A DNA stretch of 64,000 nucleotides from Polyangium sp. 6x1 (GCF_029946515.1 NZ_JARZHH010000008.1:124001-188000); one strand, 5' to 3'. Counted from the stretch's first letter, positions 18,246-28,285 are shown. A program made the numbers and translations. Notes: a model not told the origin generated them from the sequence alone.

Positions 18246-19481
18246 TCAATCGGCCGTCGTGTCGCAAGTCACCTCCATCCATCCATACGGCTGCGACCTC
18301 GCTCCGCCGGTGAAACGGAGCGGCCATTCGTGCGTCCCCTCCTCGCAGCTCACATGCTCGAAGGAAAGGTTTGTCACACAGAACCCGCTCGAACAGCCGG
18401 GACAATCGGGCGAGGTCCGGCAATTTTCGAGCGCTGCGCCCTCGTGTTGCACGACCTCGCAGCGCCGCAGCGTCTCGCCGATGCGCTCGACGAGCGTCTC
18501 CTTCCCGTCCGGATCCCGCCAACCATTCGCTGGATCGCATTGCCCGAGGTCCGGCTGCTCGACGTAGACCTTGCACGCGGCCACGCCGCTCGTGTCGACC
18601 TTGATCGGTCGTTCGAGGCAGATGCGCCCACAATCGATGAACCCCGGGTGGAGGACGTGGTCCCAGGTATCTTCGTTGTCGCACGGCCATGCGTAGTCCA
18701 CCGAGCCGAGGAGATCGCCCCACGCTTCGAGGCGCGTATCGCCGGCATCCGGGATCCGACAATCGAATTCCCCCGCGTTCGACGGGCTCACCATGACGAC
18801 GTGCGTCGCCGACGACGACACCTCGTTCGGCAAAAGCTCCTGCGGGGACTTGGCGTCCTCGTCGTCCCGCGTGCTCGCGACGAAAACGGACGCGATCGTG
18901 CCTTTGGCGAGCGACGCGACGAATGCCGTCTCCGCGTCGGTCGCGGGCGCCTGCAATCCTTTCATGAGATCGAGCACGCGGCTCGCTGCGCGGAGCGGCC
19001 GGTACACCTCTCCAGGTATCGCGAGCCGCTGCTCCATGGCCTCGGCCGCGGCGGCCACGACGGCTTCGACCTCTTCCTCTTTCGAGGTGATCGTCTTCCA
19101 CGCGAGCGCCGGCCGATCGATGGGCGTGACGAGGGCAAGCTCCGTCGGCGCGCTCGGACGCACGATGATCACGCGATCGTCGCCCGGGCGCCATTCTGCG
19201 GGATCGAGCGTCCCCGCGCAGGTCTCGCGCCGCCGCGCCACGAGGGCGAGCAAGCTCCCGCGCAAGGCCTGCGCCGCGCGCGCCCGGAGCGTGGCCGCCT
19301 CCGGGGTATTCGCGTCGTCGACGACGAGCACATACACGTTCGGCTCCCCCTTGCCATAACGCCCCTCCAACGTGAGCGGCTCCGTCGAGCTCGGCGTGAT
19401 CGGCACCGCCTCCGTCCCCTCGCACGCCGCCGCCACGAGCCCCGCCGACACGAGAAGAAAAAGCCTCGATTGCCATTTCAT
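18246..19481 (-). CDS. Large Cys-containing lipoprotein
   Basis: A 411-aa protein with a signal peptide and lipobox (LVAAAC, Cys at about residue 20). The first half is alpha/beta and begins with YVLVVDDANTPEAATLRARAAQ, which resembles a von Willebrand A-like or TRAP-type fold, but no complete MIDAS motif is visible. The second half holds many paired Cys residues (CDNEDTW, DCGRICLE, CRTSPDCPGCSSGFC), with an EGF/Cys-rich feel. It is likely anchored in the outer membrane and exposed. The start at 19481 is the only Met giving a signal peptide. No family assigned. Confidence 0.8.
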   Translation of the reverse strand: MKWQSRLFLLVSAGLVAAACEGTEAVPITPSSTEPLTLEGRYGKGEPNVYVLVVDDANTPEAATLRARAAQALRGSLLALVARRRETCAGTLDPAEWRPGDDRVIIVRPSAPTELALVTPIDRPALAWKTITSKEEEVEAVVAAAAEAMEQRLAIPGEVYRPLRAASRVLDLMKGLQAPATDAETAFVASLAKGTIASVFVASTRDDEDAKSPQELLPNEVSSSATHVVMVSPSNAGEFDCRIPDAGDTRLEAWGDLLGSVDYAWPCDNEDTWDHVLHPGFIDCGRICLERPIKVDTSGVAACKVYVEQPDLGQCDPANGWRDPDGKETLVERIGETLRRCEVVQHEGAALENCRTSPDCPGCSSGFCVTNLSFEHVSCEEGTHEWPLRFTGGARSQPYGWMEVTCDTTAD

Positions 19482-19597
19482 GGCCGCCACGTGCGGCAAC
19501 TTGTATGCCCGTGAGCGAACGCGTACATCCCTCACGATTTGTAATATTTCTGTGTCAACCCGAGGGCGCAAAGAAGGCCACCTCGGTTGGCAACCAA

Positions 19598-22555
19598 TCA
19601 ACTGAGGAGCGCCAGCAGATCGTCGCGCGTAATCGCCGCCGCCTGCGCCGCCTCGCCGAGCGCCGCGTCCGCCACGAGCCGCTTTTTCTCCTGCAGCGCG
19701 AGGATTCGCTCTTCCACCGTATCCTTCGCGACGAGCCGGTACACGAAGACGGGTTTGTCCTGGCCAATGCGGTGCGCGCGGTCCGCGGCCTGGTCCTCGA
19801 CGGCCGGGTTCCACCACGGATCGAGCAAGAACACGTGATCGGCCGCCGTCAAATTGAGGCCCGTCCCGCCCGCCTTGAGCGAGAGGAGCATCACCGGCGG
19901 CCCGCCTTCGGCCTGGAACTCGTTCACGACGCCGGCGCGGTCCACGGTCGAACCGTCGAGGCGATTGAACGAGATCCCTGCCTCCGCGAGGTGCGGCTCC
20001 ACGAGGTCGAGCAGCGACGTCCATTGCGAGAAGACGAGCGCCTTGTGGCCGTCCGCCGCCGCGTCGGAGAGCGCCTCGACGAGCGCCTCCACCTTCGACG
20101 ACGCATTCGCCACCTGCCCCGGCACGAGCGCCGCATGACAGGCGGCCTGGCGCAGGCGGAGCAAAGCTTCGAGCGCCGCGAGCACGCTGCCGCCCTCGGC
20201 GAGGCGCTTGACCACGTCGTGCAGCGTCGCCGCGCGCACGGCGTCGTAGACGGCGCGCTCCTTGTCGTCGAGCTCCACGCTGAGCACGCGGTCGGTGCGC
20301 GGCGGCAATTCGGGCGCGACCTCGCGCTTCAGCCGGCGCAGGACGAAGGGCCGGATGCGCTCGCGCAGCCGCTCGGCCGCGCCGGCGTGGCCCGCCTCGA
20401 TCGGCCCGGCATAACGCTCCTTGAAATCGCCGCGCCCGCCGAGCAATCCGCGGTTCGCGAAATGCATCTGGCTCCAGAGCTCCTCCAGCCGGTTCTCCAC
20501 GGGCGTGCCGCTGAGCGCCACCTTGAATTTCCCGCGCAGCGCATACGCGGCCCGCGCGACCTGGCTGTCGGGATTCTTGATGGCCTGCGCCTCGTCGAGC
20601 ACGATCGTGTCCCACTCCACGGCCGAGAGCGCCTCGACGTCGATGCGCAGCATCGAATACGTGGTGAGCGTGACGTCCGCCTTGGAATCGAGCGCGCGCT
20701 TCGGGCCATGATAGAGGGCCGTGGAGAGGTTTGGCCGGAACTTCCGGATCTCGGCCTCCCAGTTGAAGAGCACGCTCTTCGGACAAACGACGAGCGCGCG
20801 GCCGCGCGTGGCCGCGAGCGCCTGCAAGGTCTTTCCGAGGCCCATGTCGTCCGCGAGGATCCCGCCGAGCCCCGTTTCCCGCAGGAACGCGAGCCAATCG
20901 ATGCCGCGGCGCTGATAGGAGCGGAGCGTGGCGGAGAGGCCGGCGGGCAAGGGTGTCTCGGGTATCCCGGAAAAACCTTCGAGCAGGGGAGCGAGCCGGG
21001 AAAAACCCGGCGGGCGCGGGGCGTCGATCTCCTCGCAGAGGCGCGCGAGCGCGGGCAGGAGCGCAGGCGGAATGGTCTGGTCCTCCGTCTCCGCGCGCGC
21101 GGCGAGCAAATCGGCGACGCGCTCGCCGAACCGCGAGAGCCAATCGGAGGGCAGCGGCGCGAACCCCCCGCCTTCGAGCGGGACGATGTCGAGTCCGTCC
21201 TGCCACGCGCGAATGACGGCCGCGCCGCTCGCGTGTTTCGTCGCGCCGCCCCCCTCGCCCTCCTCGGCGAAGGATTCGAAAACGACGTCGAAGCTGTCGC
21301 CCTGGATGTCGAATCGGGGCACGAGCGGGCGCTTGCCAAAGAGCTCGCCAAGCGTCTCGCCCTGCTCGCCGCCGCGGAACCCCTTGAGCTTCTGGGCGAA
21401 TCGCAAGGCGGCATCGCCATCGAGATCGACGCGCCGGCCGGGGATCAGGTTGAGCTCGTCGCGGAGCCGCTCGATGAGCCGGCGCTCCTCGGCCTCGTCG
21501 CGCATGGGCACGGCTCCGCCGAGGTGGACGAGGACATTCTGATCGACGCGCGCCTCCGGCGGATCCCCGTATACGAGCAGCGGCAGCACGGAGAGGGTAT
21601 GCCCGGCCTGCGAGAGCTCGATCGAAATGCGCGGGCGGCTCTTCCGGCCGACGCCCGGGAGCCTGCGCGTGCGCACAACGAGGCGCGTGTGTTTGTCGAG
21701 GTCGGGGAGGATCTTCGTGACGAACGTGCCGAGCTCCTCTTTCGCGACGTGCCGCTCCATCGGCAGCTTTTCCCACGCGTCGCCCGTGATCGAGGTGTCC
21801 CCGAGGGGGCGCAGGACGTCGCCCGTGCGCGCGGCGCCGCGCGCAATGACCTCGTCGACGGACGGGTCTTTCTCGACGCGCACGAGCACGCCGTCATTCT
21901 TGCCGTCGAGCACGACGGCCGAGGGGCGAACGGCTTGCTTGCTCGCGCGGACGGGAAAACCATCGAAGAGGACGCTCGGCGCATTCTCCAGGAGCGCGAA
22001 GAGCTCCCGCACGCGCGCGATCGGGACGACGCCGCCTTTCCAGGTCGAGAACATGCGGTCGATCGTGATGTCCTCGTGCGTGGGCAAGACCGGCAGATCC
22101 CCGCGCGAGACGCGATTCGTGATCGATCCCTGAAAAGGCTCGCGGCGGCCGTCCGGGAAGACGACCGCGCGTTCCAGGAACAGCGTGCCCGCGTCGCGGC
22201 TGAACTCGTATTCGATCTTGCCGAGCGCGGGCTTTGGCGCGGGCGCGGCGCGCGGGCCGGACTCCGTCCCGGTCTGAGGGCTCTGGCCCTCGGGGGCTTG
22301 GGCCGCGACGATCACGGCGGCGGCGACGTGCTGGCAGGGATCGAATTTGCCGCCGCAATCGCACGTCCACTCCTCGTCCGCGACGTACAGCGTGACCGTC
22401 GGCGCGATGGCGACGCCGGGGACGCGGATGCGATAGGTGAGCTCGGTGGCGGTCCTCCTGTCGAGGATCACGGCGCCGTCGCGGGCCAGGTTGACGCCCT
22501 TCGACCAGAGACCGGGCGGGCAGGCTCTACGAACCGCCTGGAGGAGCGAGTCCAT
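19598..22555 (-). CDS. SNF2-family DEAD/DEAH-box helicase with SWIM zinc finger
   Basis: A 985-aa protein. A SWIM zinc finger, [12 protein letters not shown], lies near residues 69-80. A long bacterial SNF2-associated region follows, and then the helicase core: Walker A DDMGLGKT near residue 568, LDEAQAIKN (Walker B), [16 protein letters not shown] (motif III), and C-terminal motifs [32 protein letters not shown] and [27 protein letters not shown]. It is expected to translocate on DNA and remodel protein-DNA complexes rather than unwind. It has the typical length and domain order of the bacterial SWIM-SNF2 class. The promoter is not identified. Confidence 0.93.
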   Translation of the reverse strand: MDSLLQAVRRACPPGLWSKGVNLARDGAVILDRRTATELTYRIRVPGVAIAPTVTLYVADEEWTCDCGGKFDPCQHVAAAVIVAAQAPEGQSPQTGTESGPRAAPAPKPALGKIEYEFSRDAGTLFLERAVVFPDGRREPFQGSITNRVSRGDLPVLPTHEDITIDRMFSTWKGGVVPIARVRELFALLENAPSVLFDGFPVRASKQAVRPSAVVLDGKNDGVLVRVEKDPSVDEVIARGAARTGDVLRPLGDTSITGDAWEKLPMERHVAKEELGTFVTKILPDLDKHTRLVVRTRRLPGVGRKSRPRISIELSQAGHTLSVLPLLVYGDPPEARVDQNVLVHLGGAVPMRDEAEERRLIERLRDELNLIPGRRVDLDGDAALRFAQKLKGFRGGEQGETLGELFGKRPLVPRFDIQGDSFDVVFESFAEEGEGGGATKHASGAAVIRAWQDGLDIVPLEGGGFAPLPSDWLSRFGERVADLLAARAETEDQTIPPALLPALARLCEEIDAPRPPGFSRLAPLLEGFSGIPETPLPAGLSATLRSYQRRGIDWLAFLRETGLGGILADDMGLGKTLQALAATRGRALVVCPKSVLFNWEAEIRKFRPNLSTALYHGPKRALDSKADVTLTTYSMLRIDVEALSAVEWDTIVLDEAQAIKNPDSQVARAAYALRGKFKVALSGTPVENRLEELWSQMHFANRGLLGGRGDFKERYAGPIEAGHAGAAERLRERIRPFVLRRLKREVAPELPPRTDRVLSVELDDKERAVYDAVRAATLHDVVKRLAEGGSVLAALEALLRLRQAACHAALVPGQVANASSKVEALVEALSDAAADGHKALVFSQWTSLLDLVEPHLAEAGISFNRLDGSTVDRAGVVNEFQAEGGPPVMLLSLKAGGTGLNLTAADHVFLLDPWWNPAVEDQAADRAHRIGQDKPVFVYRLVAKDTVEERILALQEKKRLVADAALGEAAQAAAITRDDLLALLS

Positions 22556-22605
22556 GACGACGGGAGCGGTAGCACGGGACGGCGCGCGTGTCGCCTCCCC
22601 TCATG

Positions 22606-23922
22606 TCAGCGCACGTCGGCCTCGATCTCCGCTCCGTGAGGCCCGTAGCATTCGTAGTGGACGCGATCGGCCGGCACGCCGAAGACGTGCAGCGCCCCGC
22701 GGATCGAGCGCATGAAGGGAATCGGGCCGGTGAAATAAAACTCGCAATCGTTCCCGGGGAGGTTCCGCGCGAGCGTGCCGAGCCCGAGCCGGCCCCGGGT
22801 CTCGTAATCACGCCCAGGCTCGTCCGCGGCCGAGGGCTGCGAATAGCAGCGGTGGAGCGTCACGTTCGGGTGGCGCCGCGCGAGCGCCTCGATCTCACGC
22901 CGGAGCGGGTGGTGCCGGCCGTCGCGCATCATCTGAAAAAAGTAAATCGGCCGGTCGATCCCGCGATCGAGCGCGCTCTGGAAGAGGCTGAACATCACCG
23001 TGATGCCGATGCCCGCGCCGATGAAGACGAGCGGGCGCGGCGAGTCGACGAGCGTGAGCTCGCCGAACGGCGTGGAGACGTCGAGCACGTCCCCTTCCCC
23101 CACGTGGTCGTGGAAGAACCGGGAGCAGACGCCGTCGGGGTTGCCCTTCGCGCCGGGCTCGCGCTTGATCGTGACCCGGAAATACCCTTTCCCCGGGGCC
23201 GTGGAGAGCGAGTAATTGCGATACACCGTGCTGCCGCCGGCGCGTGCATACCCGGGCACCTCGACGCGAAACGTGACGTACTGGCCGGCCTCGTAATGCG
23301 GCAGGGGGCCGCCGTCCTTGGGCGAGAGATAAATGGACGCGGCGTCGTCCGATTCCATCACCTTCTGCCGGACCACGAAGGGCCGGAACCCCTCCCAGCC
23401 GCCCGGCGTCCGGGCGTTTTTCCGCACGAGGTCGCGCTCGACGTCGATGAACAGATCGGCGAGGACGCCATACGCCTCGCGCCACGCCTCCATGATCTCG
23501 TCCGTCGCCACGTCGCCGAGGACGGCCTTCACCGAGGCGAGGAAGTAGTGCCCGATGATCGGGTAATGCTCGGGCCGGACGTCGAGCGCGGCGTGCCGGT
23601 GCGCGATGCGCATCACCGTGGCCTTCAGCGCGGGCAGGTCGTCGAGGCTCGTGAGGGAGCCTTGCAAAGCGTTCGTCAGCGCCGCGCCCGGGGCGCCCTC
23701 TCGGCCGAAGAAATCCCCCCGGAACGCCTCCTGCTGCGAGCCGCGCGTTTTGTCTTCCCCCGTGCCCTGGTTGGCCGGGTTGAACAAGAGCTCGAGATCG
23801 GGGTGAGCCTGGAGCAGATGGCGGTAGAAATGACGAATGATCGTCGCGCCATGCTCGGCGAGGACAGGGGCCGTCGCCTTCACGATCGCGACAGCTTCGG
23901 CCGAGAGGGTCTTGCGGCTCAT
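22606..23922 (-). CDS. hmp: Flavohemoglobin/nitric oxide dioxygenase with an enlarged globin domain
   Basis: A 438-aa protein. The globin domain carries the proximal His region (IAHRHAALDVRPEHYPIIG), the reductase part has RNYSLST (FAD), FIGAGIGITVMFSLF (NAD) and the C-terminal EFYFTGPIPFMRSI. It oxidises NO to nitrate using NAD(P)H and O2. Compared with the E. coli-type protein there are roughly 25 extra residues between the CD region and the E/F helices (around GTGEDKTRGSQQEAFRGDFF), making it longer than usual. A YciI-family gene ends 3 bp upstream, so the two are probably one operon. No NO-responsive operator was recognised. Confidence 0.93.
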   Translation of the reverse strand: MSRKTLSAEAVAIVKATAPVLAEHGATIIRHFYRHLLQAHPDLELLFNPANQGTGEDKTRGSQQEAFRGDFFGREGAPGAALTNALQGSLTSLDDLPALKATVMRIAHRHAALDVRPEHYPIIGHYFLASVKAVLGDVATDEIMEAWREAYGVLADLFIDVERDLVRKNARTPGGWEGFRPFVVRQKVMESDDAASIYLSPKDGGPLPHYEAGQYVTFRVEVPGYARAGGSTVYRNYSLSTAPGKGYFRVTIKREPGAKGNPDGVCSRFFHDHVGEGDVLDVSTPFGELTLVDSPRPLVFIGAGIGITVMFSLFQSALDRGIDRPIYFFQMMRDGRHHPLRREIEALARRHPNVTLHRCYSQPSAADEPGRDYETRGRLGLGTLARNLPGNDCEFYFTGPIPFMRSIRGALHVFGVPADRVHYECYGPHGAEIEADVR

Positions 23923-23925
23923 GGT

Positions 23926-24261
23926 TCAGCCCGCCGCGCGCATGCCGGCGATGAAAAAGGGATATAACTCGGCGCGCATCAGGCCCTCCGACACGACCGG
24001 ATCGGCGTCGACGATCGCCCGCGCAGCGGCCTCGTCCTCCGCCTCGACGACGGCCATGCCGAACGTCTCCGGGCCCGTCGTGAGCGTGCGGCCGACGAAG
24101 ACGAGCACGCCCCGCGCCTTCAATTGCTCGAGGTACGCGCCGTGCCGGCCGAGTGTGGCCATCTCGGTCTCCGTGGGGCCGGTTTGCAAGAGGTCCGAGC
24201 GCACGGCCCGGACCATGTAAATCCACTTGTTCGTGGGCTGGGAGGCTGCTTGCTCGCTCAT
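23926..24261 (-). CDS. YciI-family protein
   Basis: A 111-aa protein with a YCII-type ferredoxin-like fold: KWIYMVRAVRSDLL, HGAYLEQLKARGVLVFVGR, FGMAVVEAEDEAAARAIVDADPVVSEGLMRAELYPFFI. The family includes dehydrochlorinase-like and small regulatory enzymes, but most members are uncharacterised. The start at 24261 (MSEQ) is chosen over an upstream Met because the domain begins soon after. The next gene (hmp) starts 3 bp after its stop, so a role in nitrosative stress or in handling a by-product is plausible but inferred. Confidence 0.85.
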   Translation of the reverse strand: MSEQAASQPTNKWIYMVRAVRSDLLQTGPTETEMATLGRHGAYLEQLKARGVLVFVGRTLTTGPETFGMAVVEAEDEAAARAIVDADPVVSEGLMRAELYPFFIAGMRAAG

Positions 24262-24306
24262 GGCGCTCGCATCATGTCCATCGTTGCGCGATAAATCCAC
24301 TCGAAC

Positions 24307-24570
24307 CTACGACCGGGAACGGCTGTCCTCGAGGATGGCCCGGAAGATCACCTCGGCGAGCTCGGCCGGGACGCCGAGGCGCTCGGCATACGCGCGCCGA
24401 TCCGCGAGGAGCTCGGCCTCGCGCGAGGGATCCACGAGCGGCAGGCCGAGCGCACGCTTTTTCACGAAGAACGCGCCGACGAGCGCCCTCCGCCGCGCGA
24501 CGAGGTCGAGCAGCGCATGGTCGAGCTCGTCCAGGGCTCTGCGGGTCTCGCTGACTTCGGCAGGAGGCAT
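24307..24570 (-). CDS. AroQ-type chorismate mutase domain protein
   Basis: An 87-aa single-domain protein with the all-helical AroQ chorismate mutase pattern: TRRALDELDHALLDLVARRRALV (first helix with the conserved Arg), FVKKRALGLPLVDPSREAELL, and the C-terminal AELAEVIFRAILEDSRSRS. It would convert chorismate to prephenate for Phe/Tyr synthesis, or act as a fused-less regulator. TACGCT sits 9 nt before the ATG at 24570, suggesting a leaderless message. It is divergent from the U32 gene, with the two predicted promoters overlapping in the 68-bp gap. Upstream in-frame Mets exist at 24588 and 24654. Confidence 0.85.
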   Translation of the reverse strand: MPPAEVSETRRALDELDHALLDLVARRRALVGAFFVKKRALGLPLVDPSREAELLADRRAYAERLGVPAELAEVIFRAILEDSRSRS

Positions 24571-24638
24571 GGCGCGACGAGCGTACATCCGCTTCGCGCG
24601 CGTGCCACCGCTTTCCGACTGCGTTATAGGGTCGGACC

Positions 24639-27131
24639 ATGAGCTCCTCCGCACTCCCGAGGCGCCCCGAAATCCTCGCCCCCGCCGGCGACGAAGCCGC
24701 CCTCCGGGCCGCGGTACTGGCAGGCGCGGACGCCGTTTATTTTGGACTCCAAGGTTTCAACGCGCGGGCGCGCGCGAAAAACTTCGACGCCGAGGGGCTC
24801 GCGCGGACGATGGCGTTCCTGCACGAGCACGGGGTGCGCGGGTACGTCACGCTGAACACGCTGGTCTTCGAGGAGGAGCTCGAGAGCGTCGAGAACGCGG
24901 TGCGCGCGTGCGCGGAGGCCGGCGTGGACGCGGTGATCGTGCAGGACCTCGGGGTCGCGCGGATCGTGCGGGCGATCGCGCCGGCGCTCGCGATCCACGC
25001 CTCGACGCAGATGACGTGCACCGACGCGGCCTCCGTGGAGCTCGCGCGCGAGCTCGGCGCGAGCCGGGTCATCCTGGCGCGCGAGCTGTCGGTCGACGAC
25101 ATCGCGGCGATCCGGCGCGCGACGGACGTGGAGATCGAGGTGTTCGTGCACGGCGCGCTCTGCATCGCGTATTCGGGGCAGTGCTTGACGAGCGAGGCCA
25201 TCGGCGGTCGCAGCGCGAACCGCGGGGCGTGCGCGCAGGCGTGCCGGCTGCCGTACGAGCTCGTCGTCGATGGAGAAAAGCGGGAGCTCGGGGATCACGC
25301 GTATCTCCTGTCGCCGGAGGATCTGGAGGCGAGCGCGCTCGTGCCGAAGCTCGCCGAGCTCGGCGTCTCGTCGCTGAAGATCGAAGGGCGGCTGAAGGGG
25401 CCCGACTACGTGGCCGCGACGACGCGGCTCTACCGCGCGGCGCTCGAAGCGAGCAGCGCGGGCCCGAGCGAGGCGCTCGGTTCGATCCGCAAAACCGCGC
25501 TGCAAACGTATTCGCGAGGATCGGGGCCGGGCTTCCTCGCCGGCGTGGATCATCAGCGGCTCGTGGAGGGGCGCGCCTGCGATCATCGAGGCTTGCCGGT
25601 GGGCGAGCTCGTCGCGACCACGCGCGCGCGTGGGAAAACGTTGCTCCAGATCCGGCTCACCGAGGCGATCGCGCGCGGCGACGGCGTGCTCGTGGAGGGC
25701 GGATTCGCGGGCGCAGGCGAGCTCGGTGGGCGCGTGTGGACGATCGCGAAGGGCGGCGCGGATACGCCACGCGCCGAGGCGGGCGACGAGGTCTCCGTCT
25801 GGCTCGGGCCCGACGCCCGCGTCGACGTCGCGAAGCCGGGGCGGCGCGTGTGGAAGACGGACGATCCGGCGACGGAGAAGGCGGTCCTCGCGGAGATCGA
25901 GCGTTCGCCGCGGAAGGTGCCGCTGTCGATCCGGGTCTCCGGGGCGATCGGGGACGCGCCGCGATTCGAGGCGTGGACGACGTCGGGGCTCGAGTGCGCG
26001 GTGACGGGCGACGCGCCGATCGGCGAGGCGCGCGGCGGCGCGGACGCCCTCGCGGTCTTGAAGGACAAACTCGGGCGGCTCGGCGATACGCCGTTCGAGC
26101 TCGCGGAGATCGAGGCGAATCTACCGGCGGGCGTGATGATCCCGCCGTCGTCGCTGAACCGCGCGCGGCGCGCGCTCGTCGAGGGCCTGCTCGCGTCGGC
26201 CGCGCGGAAGGTGGAGACGACGTCGGTGCATTTCCAGGACCTCGTGCGCGCGGCGCACCCGCCGGATCGGAGCGCGCCGCCGGCCGGTCTTTTCGTGCTT
26301 TGCAGGACGGAGGCGCAGGCCGCGGCGGCGCTCGACGCAGGCGCGGACGGGGTCTATCTCGATTTCTTGGAGCTCGTAGGAACGGGCGCGGCGCTCCGCG
26401 CGCTGCGTGCGTCGCGGCCGAACGTGACGATCGGCGTCGCGCCGCCGCGCATCCGCAAGCCGGGCGAGGAGAAGATCGACCGGTACCTGCTCTCGCTCGC
26501 GCCGGATCTCCTGCTCGTGCGCGGGCTCGGCGCGCTGCGGGAGGGCGCGGAGCTTTCCATCCCGCGGATCGGTGATTTCTCGCTGAACGTGACGAACCGA
26601 TTGACGGCCGCGGAGGTGCTCTCGCGCGGGCTCTCGGCGTTCACGCCGTCGTTCGATCTCGACGCGGCGCAGCTCGAGCGCCTGCTCGATTCGCCGTTCG
26701 GGCCGTTCGCCGAGGTGGTCCTGCACCACCCGATGCCGCTCTTCCACATGGAGCATTGCGTGATCGCGGCGCTCTTGTCGACGGGCAAGGATTTTCGTGA
26801 TTGCGGCAGGCCCTGCGAGAAGCACAAGGTGTCCTTGCGGGATCGCGCCGGGATGGAGCACCCGGTGGAGGCGGACGTGGGCTGCCGGAACACGGTGTTT
26901 CACGCGGCGGCGCAGAGCGCGGCGAGCCTCGCGTCGGCGGCGACGCGGAGCGGCGTGCGGCGGTTCCGGATCGAGCTCGTGCGCGAGACGGCCGAGGACG
27001 TGGCGACGATCGTCGGGACGTATCGGCGGCTGCTCGAAGGCAAGATGCACGCGCCGGAGGTGTTCCGGGCGCTCAAGACGGAGGGGGGGTATGGCGTGGT
27101 CAAGGGCTCACTCCGGGTGCTGCCGGCGTGA
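24639..27131 (+). CDS. Peptidase U32-family protein with DUF3656-type extension (RlhA-like)
   Basis: An 830-aa protein. The N-terminal half is a U32 barrel: PEILAPAGDEAALRAAVLAG, DAVYFGLQGFNARARAKNF, YVTLNTLVF, and the Cys-bearing HGALCIAYSGQCLTS, NRGACAQACRLPYE expected to hold an Fe-S cluster. SLKIEGRLKGPDYVA follows. The C-terminal half contains MEHCVIAALLSTGKDFRDCG and HPVEADVGCRNTVFH. Despite the family name these proteins are RNA hydroxylation factors (RlhA acts on 23S rRNA, TrhP on tRNA). At 830 residues it exceeds E. coli RlhA by about 170. TATAGG lies 8 nt before the ATG. Confidence 0.9.
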   Translation: MSSSALPRRPEILAPAGDEAALRAAVLAGADAVYFGLQGFNARARAKNFDAEGLARTMAFLHEHGVRGYVTLNTLVFEEELESVENAVRACAEAGVDAVIVQDLGVARIVRAIAPALAIHASTQMTCTDAASVELARELGASRVILARELSVDDIAAIRRATDVEIEVFVHGALCIAYSGQCLTSEAIGGRSANRGACAQACRLPYELVVDGEKRELGDHAYLLSPEDLEASALVPKLAELGVSSLKIEGRLKGPDYVAATTRLYRAALEASSAGPSEALGSIRKTALQTYSRGSGPGFLAGVDHQRLVEGRACDHRGLPVGELVATTRARGKTLLQIRLTEAIARGDGVLVEGGFAGAGELGGRVWTIAKGGADTPRAEAGDEVSVWLGPDARVDVAKPGRRVWKTDDPATEKAVLAEIERSPRKVPLSIRVSGAIGDAPRFEAWTTSGLECAVTGDAPIGEARGGADALAVLKDKLGRLGDTPFELAEIEANLPAGVMIPPSSLNRARRALVEGLLASAARKVETTSVHFQDLVRAAHPPDRSAPPAGLFVLCRTEAQAAAALDAGADGVYLDFLELVGTGAALRALRASRPNVTIGVAPPRIRKPGEEKIDRYLLSLAPDLLLVRGLGALREGAELSIPRIGDFSLNVTNRLTAAEVLSRGLSAFTPSFDLDAAQLERLLDSPFGPFAEVVLHHPMPLFHMEHCVIAALLSTGKDFRDCGRPCEKHKVSLRDRAGMEHPVEADVGCRNTVFHAAAQSAASLASAATRSGVRRFRIELVRETAEDVATIVGTYRRLLEGKMHAPEVFRALKTEGGYGVVKGSLRVLPA

Positions 27132-27152
27132 GGGAGGCAGGAAACGAGGGCC

Positions 27153-27575
27153 ATGAAGAAGCGCGAGCCGATTCACTTTGGAAAACATACCCTCTCTTTC
27201 GAGGAGCCCGGGATCGCCGTGCACGTCTACCGGGGGCCGATCTCCGTGGAGGACATGCGTATCCTCGTCGATCTGCCGGACATGGACGAGCACGAGGGCA
27301 AGTTCCAGCTCGGGATCTATGACATGAAGGAGTTCGGCGGGCTCGACGCCGCCGCGCGCAAGATGGGCGCCAACCGGCCGCGCCCGTCGGGGACCTATTA
27401 CGCGGCCTACGTGGGCGCGACCTTCAAGATGCGCGTGGTCGTCTCGCTGTTCATGCGGGCCGCGAGCTTCTTGCACGGCCAGAAGAACATCTCTGCGTTT
27501 TTCGAGGATCACGAATCGGCCAGGGCGTGGCTGATCACGTGCCGCGAGAAGCACCTCGCCGCGGAAATGAAATAG
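27153..27575 (+). CDS. SpoIIAA/STAS-like protein
   Basis: A 140-aa protein resembling the SpoIIAA-like (STAS/SEC14-type) family: GKHTLSFEEPGIAVHVYRGPI, ILVDLPDM, LGIYDMKEFGGLDAAAR, VVVSLFMRAASFLHG and FFEDHESARAWL in order. Members bind lipids or nucleotides or act in regulation; the function here is unknown. It starts 21 bp after the U32 stop and is probably co-transcribed. It converges on the HTH gene ending at 27682. Confidence 0.75.
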   Translation: MKKREPIHFGKHTLSFEEPGIAVHVYRGPISVEDMRILVDLPDMDEHEGKFQLGIYDMKEFGGLDAAARKMGANRPRPSGTYYAAYVGATFKMRVVVSLFMRAASFLHGQKNISAFFEDHESARAWLITCREKHLAAEMK

Positions 27576-27681
27576 ACCGGAGGCGCACGTCTCCGTGCAC
27601 CCCCGGCCTGAAGGCTAAGGAAGTGGTGCGGCCCTGGGACGCCCCGGGAGCGGGAGGGACGCCCCGGGGCGGCGGAATCGA

Positions 27682-28017
27682 TTACTTGCGCGCGGCGACC
27701 TGCGCCTGGATCTGGCGGCGCAGCTTCCGCACCTCGGTCTGGGGCAGGTAGCGGAGCAATTCGGCGGCCTTGGCGCGCTCGTCCTCCTCGGCGAACGTGA
27801 GGAGGTACATCGGGGGCACGCCGAAGCCGTCGGCGAGGCGCGCGATCGTCTGGATCGTGATCGCGGCGAGGCCGTGCTCGACGCTGGAGAGGTGGCCCTT
27901 CGAGAGCGCGCTCGCGTCGGCGAGGGCGCCGAGGGACATGTTGCGCTCCTTGCGAAGCGCGCGAATACGGGTGCCAACCTGGAGGGCAAACGGCTCGGGA
28001 GTGGAACGTCGGGGCAT
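27682..28017 (-). CDS. XRE-family transcriptional regulator, copy 1
   Basis: A 111-aa protein. A Cro/C1-type helix-turn-helix spans about residues 12-66: LQVGTRIRALRKERNMSLGAL, ADASALSKGHLSSVEHGLAAI, IARLADGFGVPPMYLLTF. The C-terminal tail (LLRYLPQTEVRKLRRQIQAQ) is helical and basic. Its paralogue at 28373-28708 is about 85 percent identical and has the same length. Two inverted repeats (28202-28226 and 28271-28285) lie upstream and are candidate operators, so autoregulation or cross-regulation between the copies is likely. The start at 28017 (MPRRS) is chosen because the two copies diverge in quality upstream of it. Confidence 0.88.
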   Translation of the reverse strand: MPRRSTPEPFALQVGTRIRALRKERNMSLGALADASALSKGHLSSVEHGLAAITIQTIARLADGFGVPPMYLLTFAEEDERAKAAELLRYLPQTEVRKLRRQIQAQVAARK

Positions 28018-28201
28018 TTTGATATGGTTCTCGGTTCGCCCACGCGGGCGCTCCGACCGGCCTCCTTCTCGCCGGGGAAAACGGTTTCGTCTGTCGTTTC
28101 GGAAGCTCTCGTCGCCTCGCGTCGCTCTTTCGCGACCACCGCGGCGACCACGAAAACGAATATGCACCCATTCAGACGAACCCGCACGAAAAACCGTCGA
28201 G

Positions 28202-28226
28202 TGGTAGGACCGTCAATGTCCCACCA
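28202..28226 (-). promoter_or_regulatory. Inverted-repeat operator candidate upstream of XRE copy 1
   Basis: Arms TGGTAGGAC and GTCCCACCA face each other across 7 nt, 185 bp before the start of XRE copy 1. The same repeat with the same arms occurs at the matching place before copy 2 (28900-28924). It is conserved although the sequence around it has drifted. Confidence 0.5.
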
Positions 28227-28270
28227 AGCATGGCCGCCGCATCGAGGCCAGGGAAAACGGCGGGCGTGAT

Positions 28271-28285
28271 GGACATTGATTGTCC
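28271..28285 (-). promoter_or_regulatory. Second inverted-repeat operator candidate
   Basis: GGACA and TGTCC arms, 5 nt apart, match the inner core of the larger inverted repeat at 28900-28924. It lies between the two XRE genes, before the terminator of copy 2 and upstream of copy 1. Confidence 0.35.

Noticed and set aside
19505-22639. Open plus-strand frame of about 1040 codons
   Set aside because: It is the antisense of the SNF2 helicase gene; open because of high GC at third positions, and the translation is Arg/Glu/His-rich without domains.
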